Of a DNA stretch of 13,803 bases, positions 6,640-13,121 are shown in pieces. The DNA is from a bacterium UBA1790 (GTDB taxonomy: Bacteria > Bacteroidota > Bacteroidia > Bacteroidales > Muribaculaceae). The DNA lies in the NCBI GenBank assembly GCA_002314465.1, contig DCGA01000131.1, positions 30,517-44,319 on the forward strand, given 5' to 3'. The number at the start of each line of letters is the position of its first letter. Position 1 is the stretch's first letter. Below the pieces are notes generated by a model. It did not search any database and was not told where the DNA came from. It saw only the letters and a list, made by a program, of their open reading frames with translations. A program made the position numbers and the translations under genes.

Positions 6640-7191
6640 TTAAAGTTTCTTGATGATGCGGGCAGGATTACCGGCAACGACAACTCCCGAAGGGACATCC
6701 CTAACAACGACGCTTCCGGCGCCTATGGTGACATTATCACCAATGGTAACACCAGCGAGGATAGTGACAGAGCCACCTATCCACACATTGTTGCCAATGG
6801 TAACGGGCAATGCCCATTCCTTGCGCGAATTGCGCTCCACGGGGTCGGTGCTATGGCATGCCGTGTAGATACCCACGTTAGGCCCGACAAAGCAATCGTC
6901 GCCTATAGTAACGTAGGCCTCGTCGAGAACGGTAAAATTGAAATTGGCAAAGAAACGCTTGCCCACCTTGATGTGCTTGCCATAGTCGCAGTAGAATGGC
7001 TGGTTGATAAACGTGTCTTCGTCACTCTGACCCAATATTTGGCCAAGCAGTGCCTTGCGTCCGGCGAAGTCGGTGGGACGCAATGAGTTATACTGCCACA
7101 CAAGGTCCTTAGTTGCATTAAGTTCCTTAAGCAGCTGCTCATCTACCGCTGAGTAAACCTCACCGGCAAGCATTTTTTCTTTTTCAGTCAT
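6640..7191 (-). CDS. Maltose/galactoside-type O-acetyltransferase (LbH fold)
   Basis: This 183-residue cytoplasmic acetyl-CoA transferase of the Maa/LacA/NodL family would acetylate a sugar hydroxyl. The N-terminal domain [20 protein letters not shown] is the Mac (maltose acetyltransferase) segment. The left-handed beta helix follows, with hexapeptide repeats ([51 protein letters not shown]) and the catalytic His113 in YTACHSTDP. It ends in the usual [11 protein letters not shown] longer frame reaches 7230, but homologues begin at MTEKEKM, so the ATG at 7191 was chosen; that leaves 14 bases after the DUF1294 stop. The true acceptor is unknown because many family members act on unidentified sugars. 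It probably shares a transcript with the DUF1294 gene. Confidence 0.92.
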   Translation of the reverse strand: MTEKEKMLAGEVYSAVDEQLLKELNATKDLVWQYNSLRPTDFAGRKALLGQILGQSDEDTFINQPFYCDYGKHIKVGKRFFANFNFTVLDEAYVTIGDDCFVGPNVGIYTACHSTDPVERNSRKEWALPVTIGNNVWIGGSVTILAGVTIGDNVTIGAGSVVVRDVPSGVVVAGNPARIIKKL

Positions 7192-7205
7192 TTTTAGCCT
7201 GTTAC

Positions 7206-7478
7206 TTAGTATTTGTCGGCCATAACCCACAATGCGATAGCTACCTGCGCAAAAATAATGGCAGGAATGCCTATCGTGAAACTCTTATGGCGAGTCTTAT
7301 GTCGCCACCCCCAAATGCCAAGAAAAGCGCCCACGCTTCCTCCTACCGCAGCAAGCGAGAGCAGTGTTGCCTCTGAGATGCGACGCTGATGATGACGAGC
7401 CTTCGCCTTGTCAATGCCATAAACCACAAAAGTAACTAAACTAATCAGTAGAATGTACCCTAATATAAATTCCTTCAT
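7206..7478 (-). CDS. DUF1294 family membrane protein
   Basis: This small inner-membrane protein of 90 residues has the DUF1294 signature: a hydrophobic N-terminal helix (about 4-20), [21 protein letters not shown] (20-40), [22 protein letters not shown] (46-67), and a final hydrophobic segment [16 protein letters not shown] (71-86). The family is widespread and uncharacterised, predicted to span the membrane two or three times. Its promoter-like box lies just upstream, and the acetyltransferase gene follows 14 bases after its stop. No functional link between the two is known to me. Confidence 0.9.
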   Translation of the reverse strand: MKEFILGYILLISLVTFVVYGIDKAKARHHQRRISEATLLSLAAVGGSVGAFLGIWGWRHKTRHKSFTIGIPAIIFAQVAIALWVMADKY

Positions 7479-7488
7479 AATGATACAA

Positions 7489-7519
7489 CAAAGTTAGGAA
7501 TAAATATCCAAATACACAA
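7489..7519 (-). promoter_or_regulatory. Promoter of the DUF1294/acetyltransferase unit
   Basis: On the minus strand TAACTTTG (7496-7489) matches the -7 box, with a TTG (7519-7517) 20 bases upstream. The predicted start near 7486 gives a very short leader of about 8 bases before the ATG at 7478. Read-through from the seven-gene unit upstream is also possible, as no terminator is seen after 7546. Confidence 0.55.
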
Positions 7520-7545
7520 CTATTTCCAACTACTTACTGAACTTT

Positions 7546-8274
7546 TTAAATAATTTTCTCGATTTTCCTTAAAGATGCAAATGGGAAAAGAGTTTTTATA
7601 TGGTTTATTATAAGTTGGCGCGACTGCATGGGTGTACGCCCGTCAACAGCACGTTCAATAGGGAACAAACCCGGATACATTGCCTCGGGCGTACAATAGC
7701 GTGCCACACCCCAGCCGTAGGTTTGTCCACTGCGCGACACCTGGTACTCAAAGTCGGCAATGCACGCATGAGTGCCCATCTGTAATTGAGCTATCAGGGC
7801 GTCAAATGTCGTGCCGTTGCGTTTATGCACAATGGGTTCGGTGGGCGATTCGGGGTTGAAGACTTTCTTTCGTCGACTCAGGGTAAAACCACTGGCAACT
7901 TTTAGTTGCTTAGATAGCATTGACTCATTCTCCTTGAGGACTTCAAGGATGTGCAAGGCATCGGCATCCTGCTTGTCAAGAGGGAATTGCGAACGGCGCC
8001 AATTGATAAAGTCGGGCAACCACAACAGGCTAATAAAACCTGCCTTTTTACCGAAGAATTTCCCGTATGCACTCTCCCAGTTGGCAATGATATGGCCTTT
8101 CCATTGCCACGGGCCATCGGAAAAATCATCGCCAAAGAGCAGTTCAGGCGGCGTAATCTCCTCAATGGAGAATCCATCGATACCATTCTTGAAAAACGGC
8201 ATGAATCCCCATTGCTTTATAAGCCGCTCAAGTTGTGCTTGAGAGGTAATCTCGGTTATTTCAAAAGTTCCCAT
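7546..8274 (-). CDS. AlkZ-related / conserved Bacteroidetes protein
   Basis: This 242-residue cytoplasmic protein lacks a signal peptide. It contains QLERLIKQWGFMPFFKNGIDGFSIEEITPPELLFGDD near the N-terminus, then a tryptophan-rich part (GPWQWKGHIIANWESAYGKFFGKKAGFISLLWLPDF) and a basic middle (FTLSRRKKVF). From memory, Bacteroidetes proteins with this pattern are annotated as AlkZ-related, a loose link to the winged-helix DNA glycosylases AlkZ/YcaQ that unhook interstrand crosslinks. I cannot identify the catalytic residues of AlkZ here, so glycosylase activity is not supported. It is the last gene of the long minus-strand run, 27 bases after the Bcp gene. It could instead be a general nucleic-acid-binding protein. 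Confidence 0.6.
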   Translation of the reverse strand: MGTFEITEITSQAQLERLIKQWGFMPFFKNGIDGFSIEEITPPELLFGDDFSDGPWQWKGHIIANWESAYGKFFGKKAGFISLLWLPDFINWRRSQFPLDKQDADALHILEVLKENESMLSKQLKVASGFTLSRRKKVFNPESPTEPIVHKRNGTTFDALIAQLQMGTHACIADFEYQVSRSGQTYGWGVARYCTPEAMYPGLFPIERAVDGRTPMQSRQLIINHIKTLFPFASLRKIEKII

Positions 8275-8301
8275 TTCAACGAAAGAATTCGCGCACTCAG
8301 G

Positions 8302-8754
8302 TTATAAGGCGAGTATCTGTTCTGCGTGGATTTTAGTCTTTATTTCCTTAGGTCCCATGATGCGTTCCACTACACCGTCCTCGTTGACGAGGTAAGTAGT
8401 GCGAATAATACCGATAGTACGGCGGCCGCATGCTACCTTCTCGCCCCAGCAACCCAGTTGCTGTAGCAGTTCGGTTGATGTGTCGGCGATAAGCGGGAAA
8501 TCAAGTCCGTATTTCTCGGCGAACTTTGCCTGGGCCTCTTGTTTGTCTTTGCTTACGCCTATAATGGCATAGCCCTGAGCTGCAAGTTCTTCCTTGTGAG
8601 CCTGCAGCGAGCAAGCCTCGGCGGTACAACCGGGAGTATTTGCCCTGGGATAACTGTACAATACAATCTTGCGACCCTTGAAATCGCTTGCCTTAATCTC
8701 GTTGCCGTGCTGGTCGATGCCGAGCACCTCGGGAATTTTATCTCCTACATTCAT
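8302..8754 (-). CDS. bcp: Thioredoxin-dependent thiol peroxidase (Bcp/PrxQ)
   Basis: This 150-residue cytoplasmic peroxiredoxin of the Bcp/PrxQ class reduces hydrogen peroxide and organic hydroperoxides using thioredoxin. The peroxidatic Cys43 lies in NTPGCTAEACSL, and Cys48 five residues later is the usual resolving cysteine of PrxQ. The fold markers DFKGRKIVLYSYP, YAIIGVSKDKQEAQAKFAEKYGLDFPLIAD and RTTYLVNEDGVVERI are all present and the length is normal. The common Asp before NTPGC (DNTPGC) is Ala here, a small difference of unknown effect. The gene starts 12 bases after the AlaX-like gene and lies within the long operon, so peroxide defence is coupled there to tRNA editing and protein folding functions. 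Confidence 0.95.
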   Translation of the reverse strand: MNVGDKIPEVLGIDQHGNEIKASDFKGRKIVLYSYPRANTPGCTAEACSLQAHKEELAAQGYAIIGVSKDKQEAQAKFAEKYGLDFPLIADTSTELLQQLGCWGEKVACGRRTIGIIRTTYLVNEDGVVERIMGPKEIKTKIHAEQILAL

Positions 8755-8766
8755 AATATAAGTGTT

Positions 8767-9231
8767 TTATTGGTTTACCTTGAAAACTATGCGGAACGAG
8801 CCTTCGTTATAACTCGTGCTCGTTATCTTGAAATTGCCGATTTCGCCCGTTGAATCCACATGAGTACCTATGCAAGCACACACATCGTAATCGCCAATGC
8901 GGACAATGCGCAATGTCTCGCTTGCATCTTCGGGGAGTTTGTCGAGGACAACGCCCTCGGGGATCGTATCACGGGTGACAAACTCATAGGTCACCGGCAG
9001 GTTCTCGGCAATGAGTCGGTTCATCGTGGCCTCCACCTCGGCAATCTGCTCAGGCGAGGGACACACGGGAAGATTGTAGTTGATCTTACTCTTCTTGCGC
9101 TCAATGTGGGCATTGCGCGAGCGCTCACAGCCAAACATCCTTACCATGGTCTGGTTAAGCAAATGCTCAGCAGTGTGGCTCGGAGCATGCTCCGCCTTAT
9201 TATGTTCATTAAGAATAGGTTCTTGGGGCAT
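8767..9231 (-). CDS. AlaX-like alanyl-tRNA editing domain protein
   Basis: This 154-residue free-standing relative of the AlaRS/ThrRS second additional (editing) domain has the zinc motif HxxxH (His19 and His23 in SHTAEHLL) and CxxxH (Cys120 and His124 in CIGTHV). These bind zinc in AlaX enzymes, which hydrolyse Ser- or Gly-tRNA(Ala). The usual CGGTH reads CIGTH here. The length suits the short AlaX type. Its ATG overlaps the stop of the RhuM-Doc gene (TAATG), so translation is coupled. The first residues MPQEPILNEHNKA are encoded partly by a 29-base repeat that is also present at the start of the RhuM-Doc gene. The residue context EHAPSHTAEHLL is the first part that looks like the domain itself. 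The exact tRNA edited is inferred. Confidence 0.82.
   Translation of the reverse strand: MPQEPILNEHNKAEHAPSHTAEHLLNQTMVRMFGCERSRNAHIERKKSKINYNLPVCPSPEQIAEVEATMNRLIAENLPVTYEFVTRDTIPEGVVLDKLPEDASETLRIVRIGDYDVCACIGTHVDSTGEIGNFKITSTSYNEGSFRIVFKVNQ
9181..9194. repeat. 14-base perfect palindrome at the edge of the direct repeat
   Basis: CGGAGCATGCTCCG is its own reverse complement. It abuts the left end of the 29-base repeat copy at 9194-9222 (sharing one base) and lies within codons 13-17 of the AlaX-like gene. Confidence 0.7.
9194..9222. repeat. 29-base direct repeat, copy 1 (start of AlaX-like gene)
   Basis: This stretch is identical over 29 bases to 10231-10259. On the minus strand it encodes EPILNEHNKA in the same frame in both genes. 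Beyond these 29 bases the flanks differ on both sides. Start-to-start distance is 1037 bases. Confidence 0.97.
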
Positions 9232-10262
9232 TATTTATTGTTTTGATTGATTAAGTTAACTACCACTTTTACCATCACATCTTTTTCTTCAGTTCTTGAT
9301 TCAGCTATCATAAGTGTGAGAGCAACCAACGTATTGTCTGCAATGCGCTTATGACCGTCTTCAGCATAGAGAATATGGTTTTTCTCCATAAACCACAAGA
9401 ACAGCATTGCTGCGATACGCTTATTCCCGTCACTAAAAGAATGATTTTTAGTTACAAGATATAAAAGCATAGCCGCTTTTTCTTCTACCGAAGGGTACAA
9501 GTCTACACCATCAAACGTCTGATATATCTGTCCGATGGAACTCTTGAATGAATCGTCTTTCTCATTGGCAAACAATGCACTACCGCCAAATTTGTCCTTT
9601 AGCCGGCTGATAGCCTCCATGGCATTGCCGTAAGTTGCTTGAAAGGGCTCATCTTTCGTAGTCTTATCTATCAAAAGCTCCTGATAATCATAGCGATCAA
9701 GTGTATCAAGAGCATAAACATAATCGCCGATGACGTTGAATAATCCACTATACTCTTCACTCGTCACTTTGTCCTGTAGAGTAATAGCACGGGACATCAG
9801 ACGTACCACATCTTTCAGTTCGTCGTAGTGGTCGAGACGCTGCTGGTTGATAGCATAGCCCTTGATAAGGTATTGCTTGAGGATTTGGTTAGCCCATTGG
9901 CGAAAGCGTGTTCCATTTATGGATTTAACTCTGTAACCAACACTTATGATAACATCAAGGTTAAAATATGTAACGTCTTTGATTTGAGAAAATCCTTCTC
10001 TACGACCATAATTCTTGGTATGTGCAAATTTTGCACTCACCAAGTTTTTTTCAAGTTCTCCTTCCTTAAAAATGTTGTTGATGTGTCTTGTTACCACAGT
10101 TCTATCTCGGCCAAATAGCAACGCCATTTGTTCAATGGTTAGCCACACGGTATCCTCATTTAACTTCACCTTCAATTGAGTACTTCCATCTTCTGATGTG
10201 TACAGCGCAATCGGGAGCAAATCCGGATTAGCCTTATTATGTTCATTAAGAATAGGTTCCAT
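9231..10262 (-). CDS. RhuM family protein with C-terminal Doc/Fic domain
   Basis: This 343-residue cytoplasmic protein fuses two domains. Residues about 15-140 are the RhuM-type N-terminal domain (IALYTSEDGSTQLKVKLNED, TVWLTIEQMALLFGRDRTVVTRHI with a helix-turn-helix look, ISVGYRVKSINGTRFRQWANQIL). Residues about 250-340 form a Fic-fold domain with the active loop HSFSDGNKR (274-282), which is closer to the Doc form HxFxxxNKR than to the AMPylating HPFxxGNGR. Doc phosphorylates EF-Tu; the activity here is not known. RhuM-Fic fusions are common in accessory regions of gut Bacteroidales and are often mislabelled. The first about 11 residues match the next gene's N-terminus rather than typical RhuM starts. 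It lies 3 bases after the aldolase TAG, and no antitoxin gene is seen beside it. Confidence 0.9.
   Translation of the reverse strand: MEPILNEHNKANPDLLPIALYTSEDGSTQLKVKLNEDTVWLTIEQMALLFGRDRTVVTRHINNIFKEGELEKNLVSAKFAHTKNYGRREGFSQIKDVTYFNLDVIISVGYRVKSINGTRFRQWANQILKQYLIKGYAINQQRLDHYDELKDVVRLMSRAITLQDKVTSEEYSGLFNVIGDYVYALDTLDRYDYQELLIDKTTKDEPFQATYGNAMEAISRLKDKFGGSALFANEKDDSFKSSIGQIYQTFDGVDLYPSVEEKAAMLLYLVTKNHSFSDGNKRIAAMLFLWFMEKNHILYAEDGHKRIADNTLVALTLMIAESRTEEKDVMVKVVVNLINQNNK
10220..10229. repeat. 10-base perfect palindrome beside repeat copy 2
   Basis: AATCCGGATT is its own reverse complement and lies one base left of the repeat copy at 10231-10259, the same side as the larger palindrome beside copy 1 but with a different sequence. 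Confidence 0.55.
10231..10259. repeat. 29-base direct repeat, copy 2 (start of RhuM-Doc gene)
   Basis: This stretch is identical to 9194-9222. On the minus strand it follows the RhuM-Doc ATG at once and encodes EPILNEHNKA before the sequence turns into RhuM-specific codons (NPDLLPIALY). Confidence 0.97.
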
Positions 10263-10265
10263 AGT

Positions 10266-11288
10266 CTAAAGTAGAGATTCCAGGGTGGCGATGTCGTCTT
10301 CGGTTGTTTCCCATGAAGTAACGAAACGCACACGCGACTCGGTGACGCCACGCGGTCCCCAGTATTCGAAAGTAGCGGCTTGCGAGAGACGGTCGATTAC
10401 CTCGTTGTGGAGTGTGAAGAACTGCTGGTTAGTGGGCGAGTCGATAAAGGGCACAAAGCCTTTAGCCTCAAGCGCCTTGCGCAAACGCAGAGCAAGCGCA
10501 ACAGCGTGTCGGCCGATGCGCATATAGAGATCATCGGTGAAGAAAGCCTCAAACTGGATACCCAGTAGGCGTCCCTTGGCAAGAACTGCCCCATGGGCCT
10601 TCATCAACGTGAAGAAACGCGGCAGCAAGTCCTTGCGGGTGCAAACCACGGCTTCGCCCATGAGTGCGCCCATCTTGGTACCGCCAATGTAGAAAACATC
10701 GCTAAGGCGCGCTATATCCTTGAGCGTAACATCGGGCGATGCAGCAAGACCGTGGCCCAAACGAGCACCGTCGATATATAACGGAATGTTGTGGTTGCGG
10801 CAAACACTGCTCAGTTGCTCAAGTTCGTCGAGCGAATAGAGTGTTCCGAGTTCGGTAGGAAACGAGATATATACCGCTCCAGGTGCAACCATGTGCTCGT
10901 AAGTGTCGTCGGCATAGAAGTCGCGCAGATAAGCGTCAACCTCCTTGGCATCGAGTTTGCCGTCGTGGCCGGGTAGTGCCAGCACCTTGTGGCCGAAAAG
11001 TTCCACAGCGCCACTCTCGTGAACATTGATGTGGGCCGACTCGGCAGCAATAACGCCATCGGTGCGCCACAAGATGGCATCGAGAACAGTGGAGTTGGTC
11101 TGCGTACCACCCACCATGAAATGCACGGCAGCATCAGGCGTGCCGCAAGCCTCGCGGATGAGAGCCTTAGCACGGTGACAAAAGTCATCGTTGCCATATC
11201 CCGCAGTTTGTACACGGTTGTTTTTCACAATAGCGTCGAGCACCTCGGGGTGCGCGCCAGCCATATAGTCACAGTCAAAGTGTATCAT
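10266..11288 (-). CDS. Low-specificity L-threonine aldolase-like PLP enzyme
   Basis: This 340-residue cytoplasmic enzyme of the beta-eliminating lyase / aspartate aminotransferase fold would split threonine or allo-threonine into glycine and acetaldehyde. The PLP lysine is Lys205 in YIGGTKMGALMGEAVV. His86 and His90 in SAHINVHESGAVE provide the ring-stacking position, and Asp173 and Arg176 in YIDGARLGHG bind the cofactor. FMVGGTQTNSTVL (57-69) is the phosphate-binding start. The open frame extends upstream to 11483, but that extension is only the shadow of the FKBP gene, so the ATG at 11288 (ATGA overlap with the FKBP stop) was chosen. It ends with TAG, 3 bases before the RhuM-Doc ATG. The glycine it makes is one of the amino acids that AlaX-type editing guards against, a possible link to the neighbour. 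Confidence 0.9.
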   Translation of the reverse strand: MIHFDCDYMAGAHPEVLDAIVKNNRVQTAGYGNDDFCHRAKALIREACGTPDAAVHFMVGGTQTNSTVLDAILWRTDGVIAAESAHINVHESGAVELFGHKVLALPGHDGKLDAKEVDAYLRDFYADDTYEHMVAPGAVYISFPTELGTLYSLDELEQLSSVCRNHNIPLYIDGARLGHGLAASPDVTLKDIARLSDVFYIGGTKMGALMGEAVVCTRKDLLPRFFTLMKAHGAVLAKGRLLGIQFEAFFTDDLYMRIGRHAVALALRLRKALEAKGFVPFIDSPTNQQFFTLHNEVIDRLSQAATFEYWGPRGVTESRVRFVTSWETTEDDIATLESLL

Positions 11289-11689
11289 ACTATGCTTAAA
11301 AGTTCTATTTCGAAAACAAGGGTTGAATAACCGGGGATATCGGGGTCGTTGTGCTTGCCATAGCCTTGCTGCCATGGGATGTAGACTATCCAATGGTCGC
11401 CCTTGTGCATGTGGCACAGCGCAGTCGTGAAGCCCGTGATGAGTTCGTTCACTCGGAAAGCCTCGGGGCATCCGCGTTCCCATGAATTGTCAAACACCTT
11501 ACCGCTGATGAGCGAACCCTTGTAGTGGCATGTGACAATGCTGCGAGGTGATACCACTCCCTCGCCCGAGCCCTCGCTCACGACCTTGTAGAGCACGCCG
11601 CCCTCAAGTTTGCATACGCCTTCCTCGGCAGCCTTTGCGGTCATAAAGGCCTCATTGGCCTTGCGATATTCTTCTTTTTTATTTGCCAT
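11285..11689 (-). CDS. FKBP-type peptidyl-prolyl cis-trans isomerase
   Basis: This 134-residue protein lacks a signal peptide and is probably cytoplasmic. It would speed proline cis-trans changes during protein folding. The N-terminal helix (about 3-23) is followed by one FKBP domain. The domain shows VTCHYKGSLISGKVFDNSW (52-70; Tyr56, Phe66, Asp67 line the active site), ELITGFTTAL (82-91), PWQQGYGKHNDPDIPGYSTLVFEIELL (105-131; Tyr110 and Phe126). The TrpFKBP base residue at the usual W59 position is Phe here (GF), as in many bacterial members. It sits 12 bases after the protease gene and overlaps the aldolase start by 4 bases, so all three are one translation-coupled unit. Confidence 0.92.
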   Translation of the reverse strand: MANKKEEYRKANEAFMTAKAAEEGVCKLEGGVLYKVVSEGSGEGVVSPRSIVTCHYKGSLISGKVFDNSWERGCPEAFRVNELITGFTTALCHMHKGDHWIVYIPWQQGYGKHNDPDIPGYSTLVFEIELLSIV

Positions 11690-11701
11690 TCTTTGTAAAA
11701 A

Positions 11702-13006
11702 TTAATCTTCAAACTTCATATAGGCATCCCTGAAGTTAATAATGACTCGCTTAAACAGAGCCATGGCGGGGAGACCCATGTTGTTCTCCTCAAGGGATTC
11801 AACTTTGTCGGACGATGCCACGATAACCTCAGGAATTGCTACAGAGCGCCCATCCATTGACATACCAAAGTCCTTGAGTTTATACTTTGTACCGATGATA
11901 ACGCCGTTAAGCCCAGCCTGCCTGAAGGTCACCGTGTCGGCATTTGCCTCAATCCAATCCTTGTGCTTCACGTAATAGTCAGAGCCAAGGAACGCATAAT
12001 CCGAGTTACCGGTATCCACCAGCAAATCAAGAGGTTCGTCCTCATGGAAGGCACGCAAGTTAAATGTCAGCGCGTTGACCGAACGGGTAATATTGGAAGG
12101 CCCGTATGTGACCGGTTCCACCGGCATTGCAATCACATCTTTCTCAAAGTCTATTGCAATCTCGCCCATTTCTTGCAACACATTAAGACCTATAACCGCA
12201 TCAAAATTGAGATATTGCTCTGCCTCGGGATGACCGGCCTTGAAGTTCATAACAGCAAACAGGACATTATGCAGGGTAATGTCGCCTAAGACAAGTTCAT
12301 CGCACAACGCATACTTTGCGACTTCGGCCTTCGCCGCATTTATAACAAGATTGGCGTCTATTAGCTTAAGGCCATATCGCTCGGCAGCTTCAGGGGTGAT
12401 AATACACATTGCCGCACCGGTGTCAAGCACCGGACTGTTATACTTCCCGTTAATCAAAGCATCTGCCCTAAGGCTCACATTGCGCTTAGGCCCAACTGTA
12501 TCACGCACAAACGGAAACGCTCCATTCCCATGGCGCTCTATCGTGATCGTGGGGCAATCGGCAAGTATGCTACTGGTGATGAAGCATTTCTCGTGACCTT
12601 CGTAGGCATCTTCGGGGATTCCTTCAACGCCTTTAACCGACTGCACAAACGAGCCAAGCATCTCGGCATTCTCCTTGTGCTTGCCCATGACATCATTACA
12701 GCGACCCAGAAGATATACCAAGCTGAAAATAGTGGGGGCATCAAGTTCATTCTGATACTTGTTCATAATCTCCACAACAGCCTCCACAGTCTGCTCATTC
12801 TTGTTGAAAGCAAACCCCGTAATCGACTTGAGCATAACCGTGGCGAGAGGAGAAAGTTTGTCTCCGTGGTTATCAAGAAGTTCCTTCATGGCATACGGGT
12901 CACCACTCGAAAATGCCTGCTGGGCCTGTTGCTCATAGTCCTGGGCATAACCCGCACAAGACAATGCGGCGATTGCCACAAGCAGAATAGTTCTTAGAGT
13001 ATTCAT
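11702..13006 (-). CDS. Exported retropepsin-like aspartic protease with two DTG lobes
   Basis: This 434-residue protein has a signal peptide (MNTLRTILLVAIAALSCAGYA; AYA-type cleavage near residue 21 is more likely than the weak lipobox ALSC). Residues about 24-150 are helical, TPR-like in feel. Two aspartic protease lobes follow. Lobe one has SPVLDTGAAMCIITPEAA (191-208; Asp195) with its psi-loop DAVIGLNVL (269-277). Lobe two has LDLLVDTGNSDYAFL (326-340; Asp331) with NMGLPAMALF (409-418). Two DTG copies in one chain would let it act as a pepsin-like pseudo-dimer rather than needing homodimerisation. Proteins of this type are common in Bacteroidetes and mostly uncharacterised. It is the first gene after the consensus promoter at 13028-13058, so it leads the seven-gene unit. 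Confidence 0.85.
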   Translation of the reverse strand: MNTLRTILLVAIAALSCAGYAQDYEQQAQQAFSSGDPYAMKELLDNHGDKLSPLATVMLKSITGFAFNKNEQTVEAVVEIMNKYQNELDAPTIFSLVYLLGRCNDVMGKHKENAEMLGSFVQSVKGVEGIPEDAYEGHEKCFITSSILADCPTITIERHGNGAFPFVRDTVGPKRNVSLRADALINGKYNSPVLDTGAAMCIITPEAAERYGLKLIDANLVINAAKAEVAKYALCDELVLGDITLHNVLFAVMNFKAGHPEAEQYLNFDAVIGLNVLQEMGEIAIDFEKDVIAMPVEPVTYGPSNITRSVNALTFNLRAFHEDEPLDLLVDTGNSDYAFLGSDYYVKHKDWIEANADTVTFRQAGLNGVIIGTKYKLKDFGMSMDGRSVAIPEVIVASSDKVESLEENNMGLPAMALFKRVIINFRDAYMKFED

Positions 13007-13027
13007 TGTAATAACGCTTTATGATTA

Positions 13028-13058
13028 CAAAAATACAAAGAATCGGCGAAAACACAAA
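13028..13058 (-). promoter_or_regulatory. Promoter of the seven-gene minus-strand unit
   Basis: On the minus strand TTTG (13058-13055), 19 bases, then TATTTTTG (13035-13028) match the full Bacteroidetes consensus. Transcription would start near 13024, about 17 bases before the protease ATG at 13006. Gene gaps downstream are 12 bases or less, or overlaps, as far as the Bcp gene. Confidence 0.75.
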
Positions 13059-13089
13059 GGCAATGGCACAAGGTTTGGCATTTTTTATA

Positions 13090-13097
13090 TAACTTTG
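13090..13097 (+). promoter_or_regulatory. -7 promoter box of the VanX-like gene
   Basis: TAACTTTG matches the -7 box and would start transcription near 13101, about 20 bases before the ATG at 13122. A TTTG at 13074-13077 is only 12 bases away, so the -33 element is unclear. It is divergent from the protease promoter. Confidence 0.55.
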
Positions 13098-13121
13098 TCA
13101 ACAAATATAACACATGCTACA

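Larger units (their letters stand above)
9194..10230 (-). mobile_element. Candidate one-gene insertion carrying the RhuM-Doc gene
   Basis: The segment consists of one repeat copy plus the RhuM-Doc gene body. Deleting it joins the AlaX-like codons directly to the ATG at 10262, giving MEPILNEHNKAEHAPSH in frame, 3 bases after the aldolase stop. As a circle, the segment would have a RhuM-Doc gene whose TAA stop overlaps its own ATG (TAATG), starting MPQEPILN. No integrase or transposase lies inside, so mobility would need help in trans; a one-off duplication by template switching is the alternative. Confidence 0.45.

Noticed and set aside
7192..7230. 13-residue extension of the acetyltransferase upstream of MTEKEKM
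   Set aside because: It overlaps the DUF1294 coding end and homologues start at the internal ATG at 7191.
9194..10259. Classical insertion sequence or integron cassette around RhuM-Doc
   Set aside because: No transposase, integrase, terminal inverted repeats or attC-like folded site was seen; only the long direct repeat and short palindromes are present.
11289..11483. 65-residue N-terminal extension of the threonine aldolase frame
   Set aside because: It lies over the FKBP gene in another frame, is rich in Arg/His/Pro without similarity to the enzyme family, and the family start MIHFDCDYMAGAH is at 11288 with an ATGA overlap.
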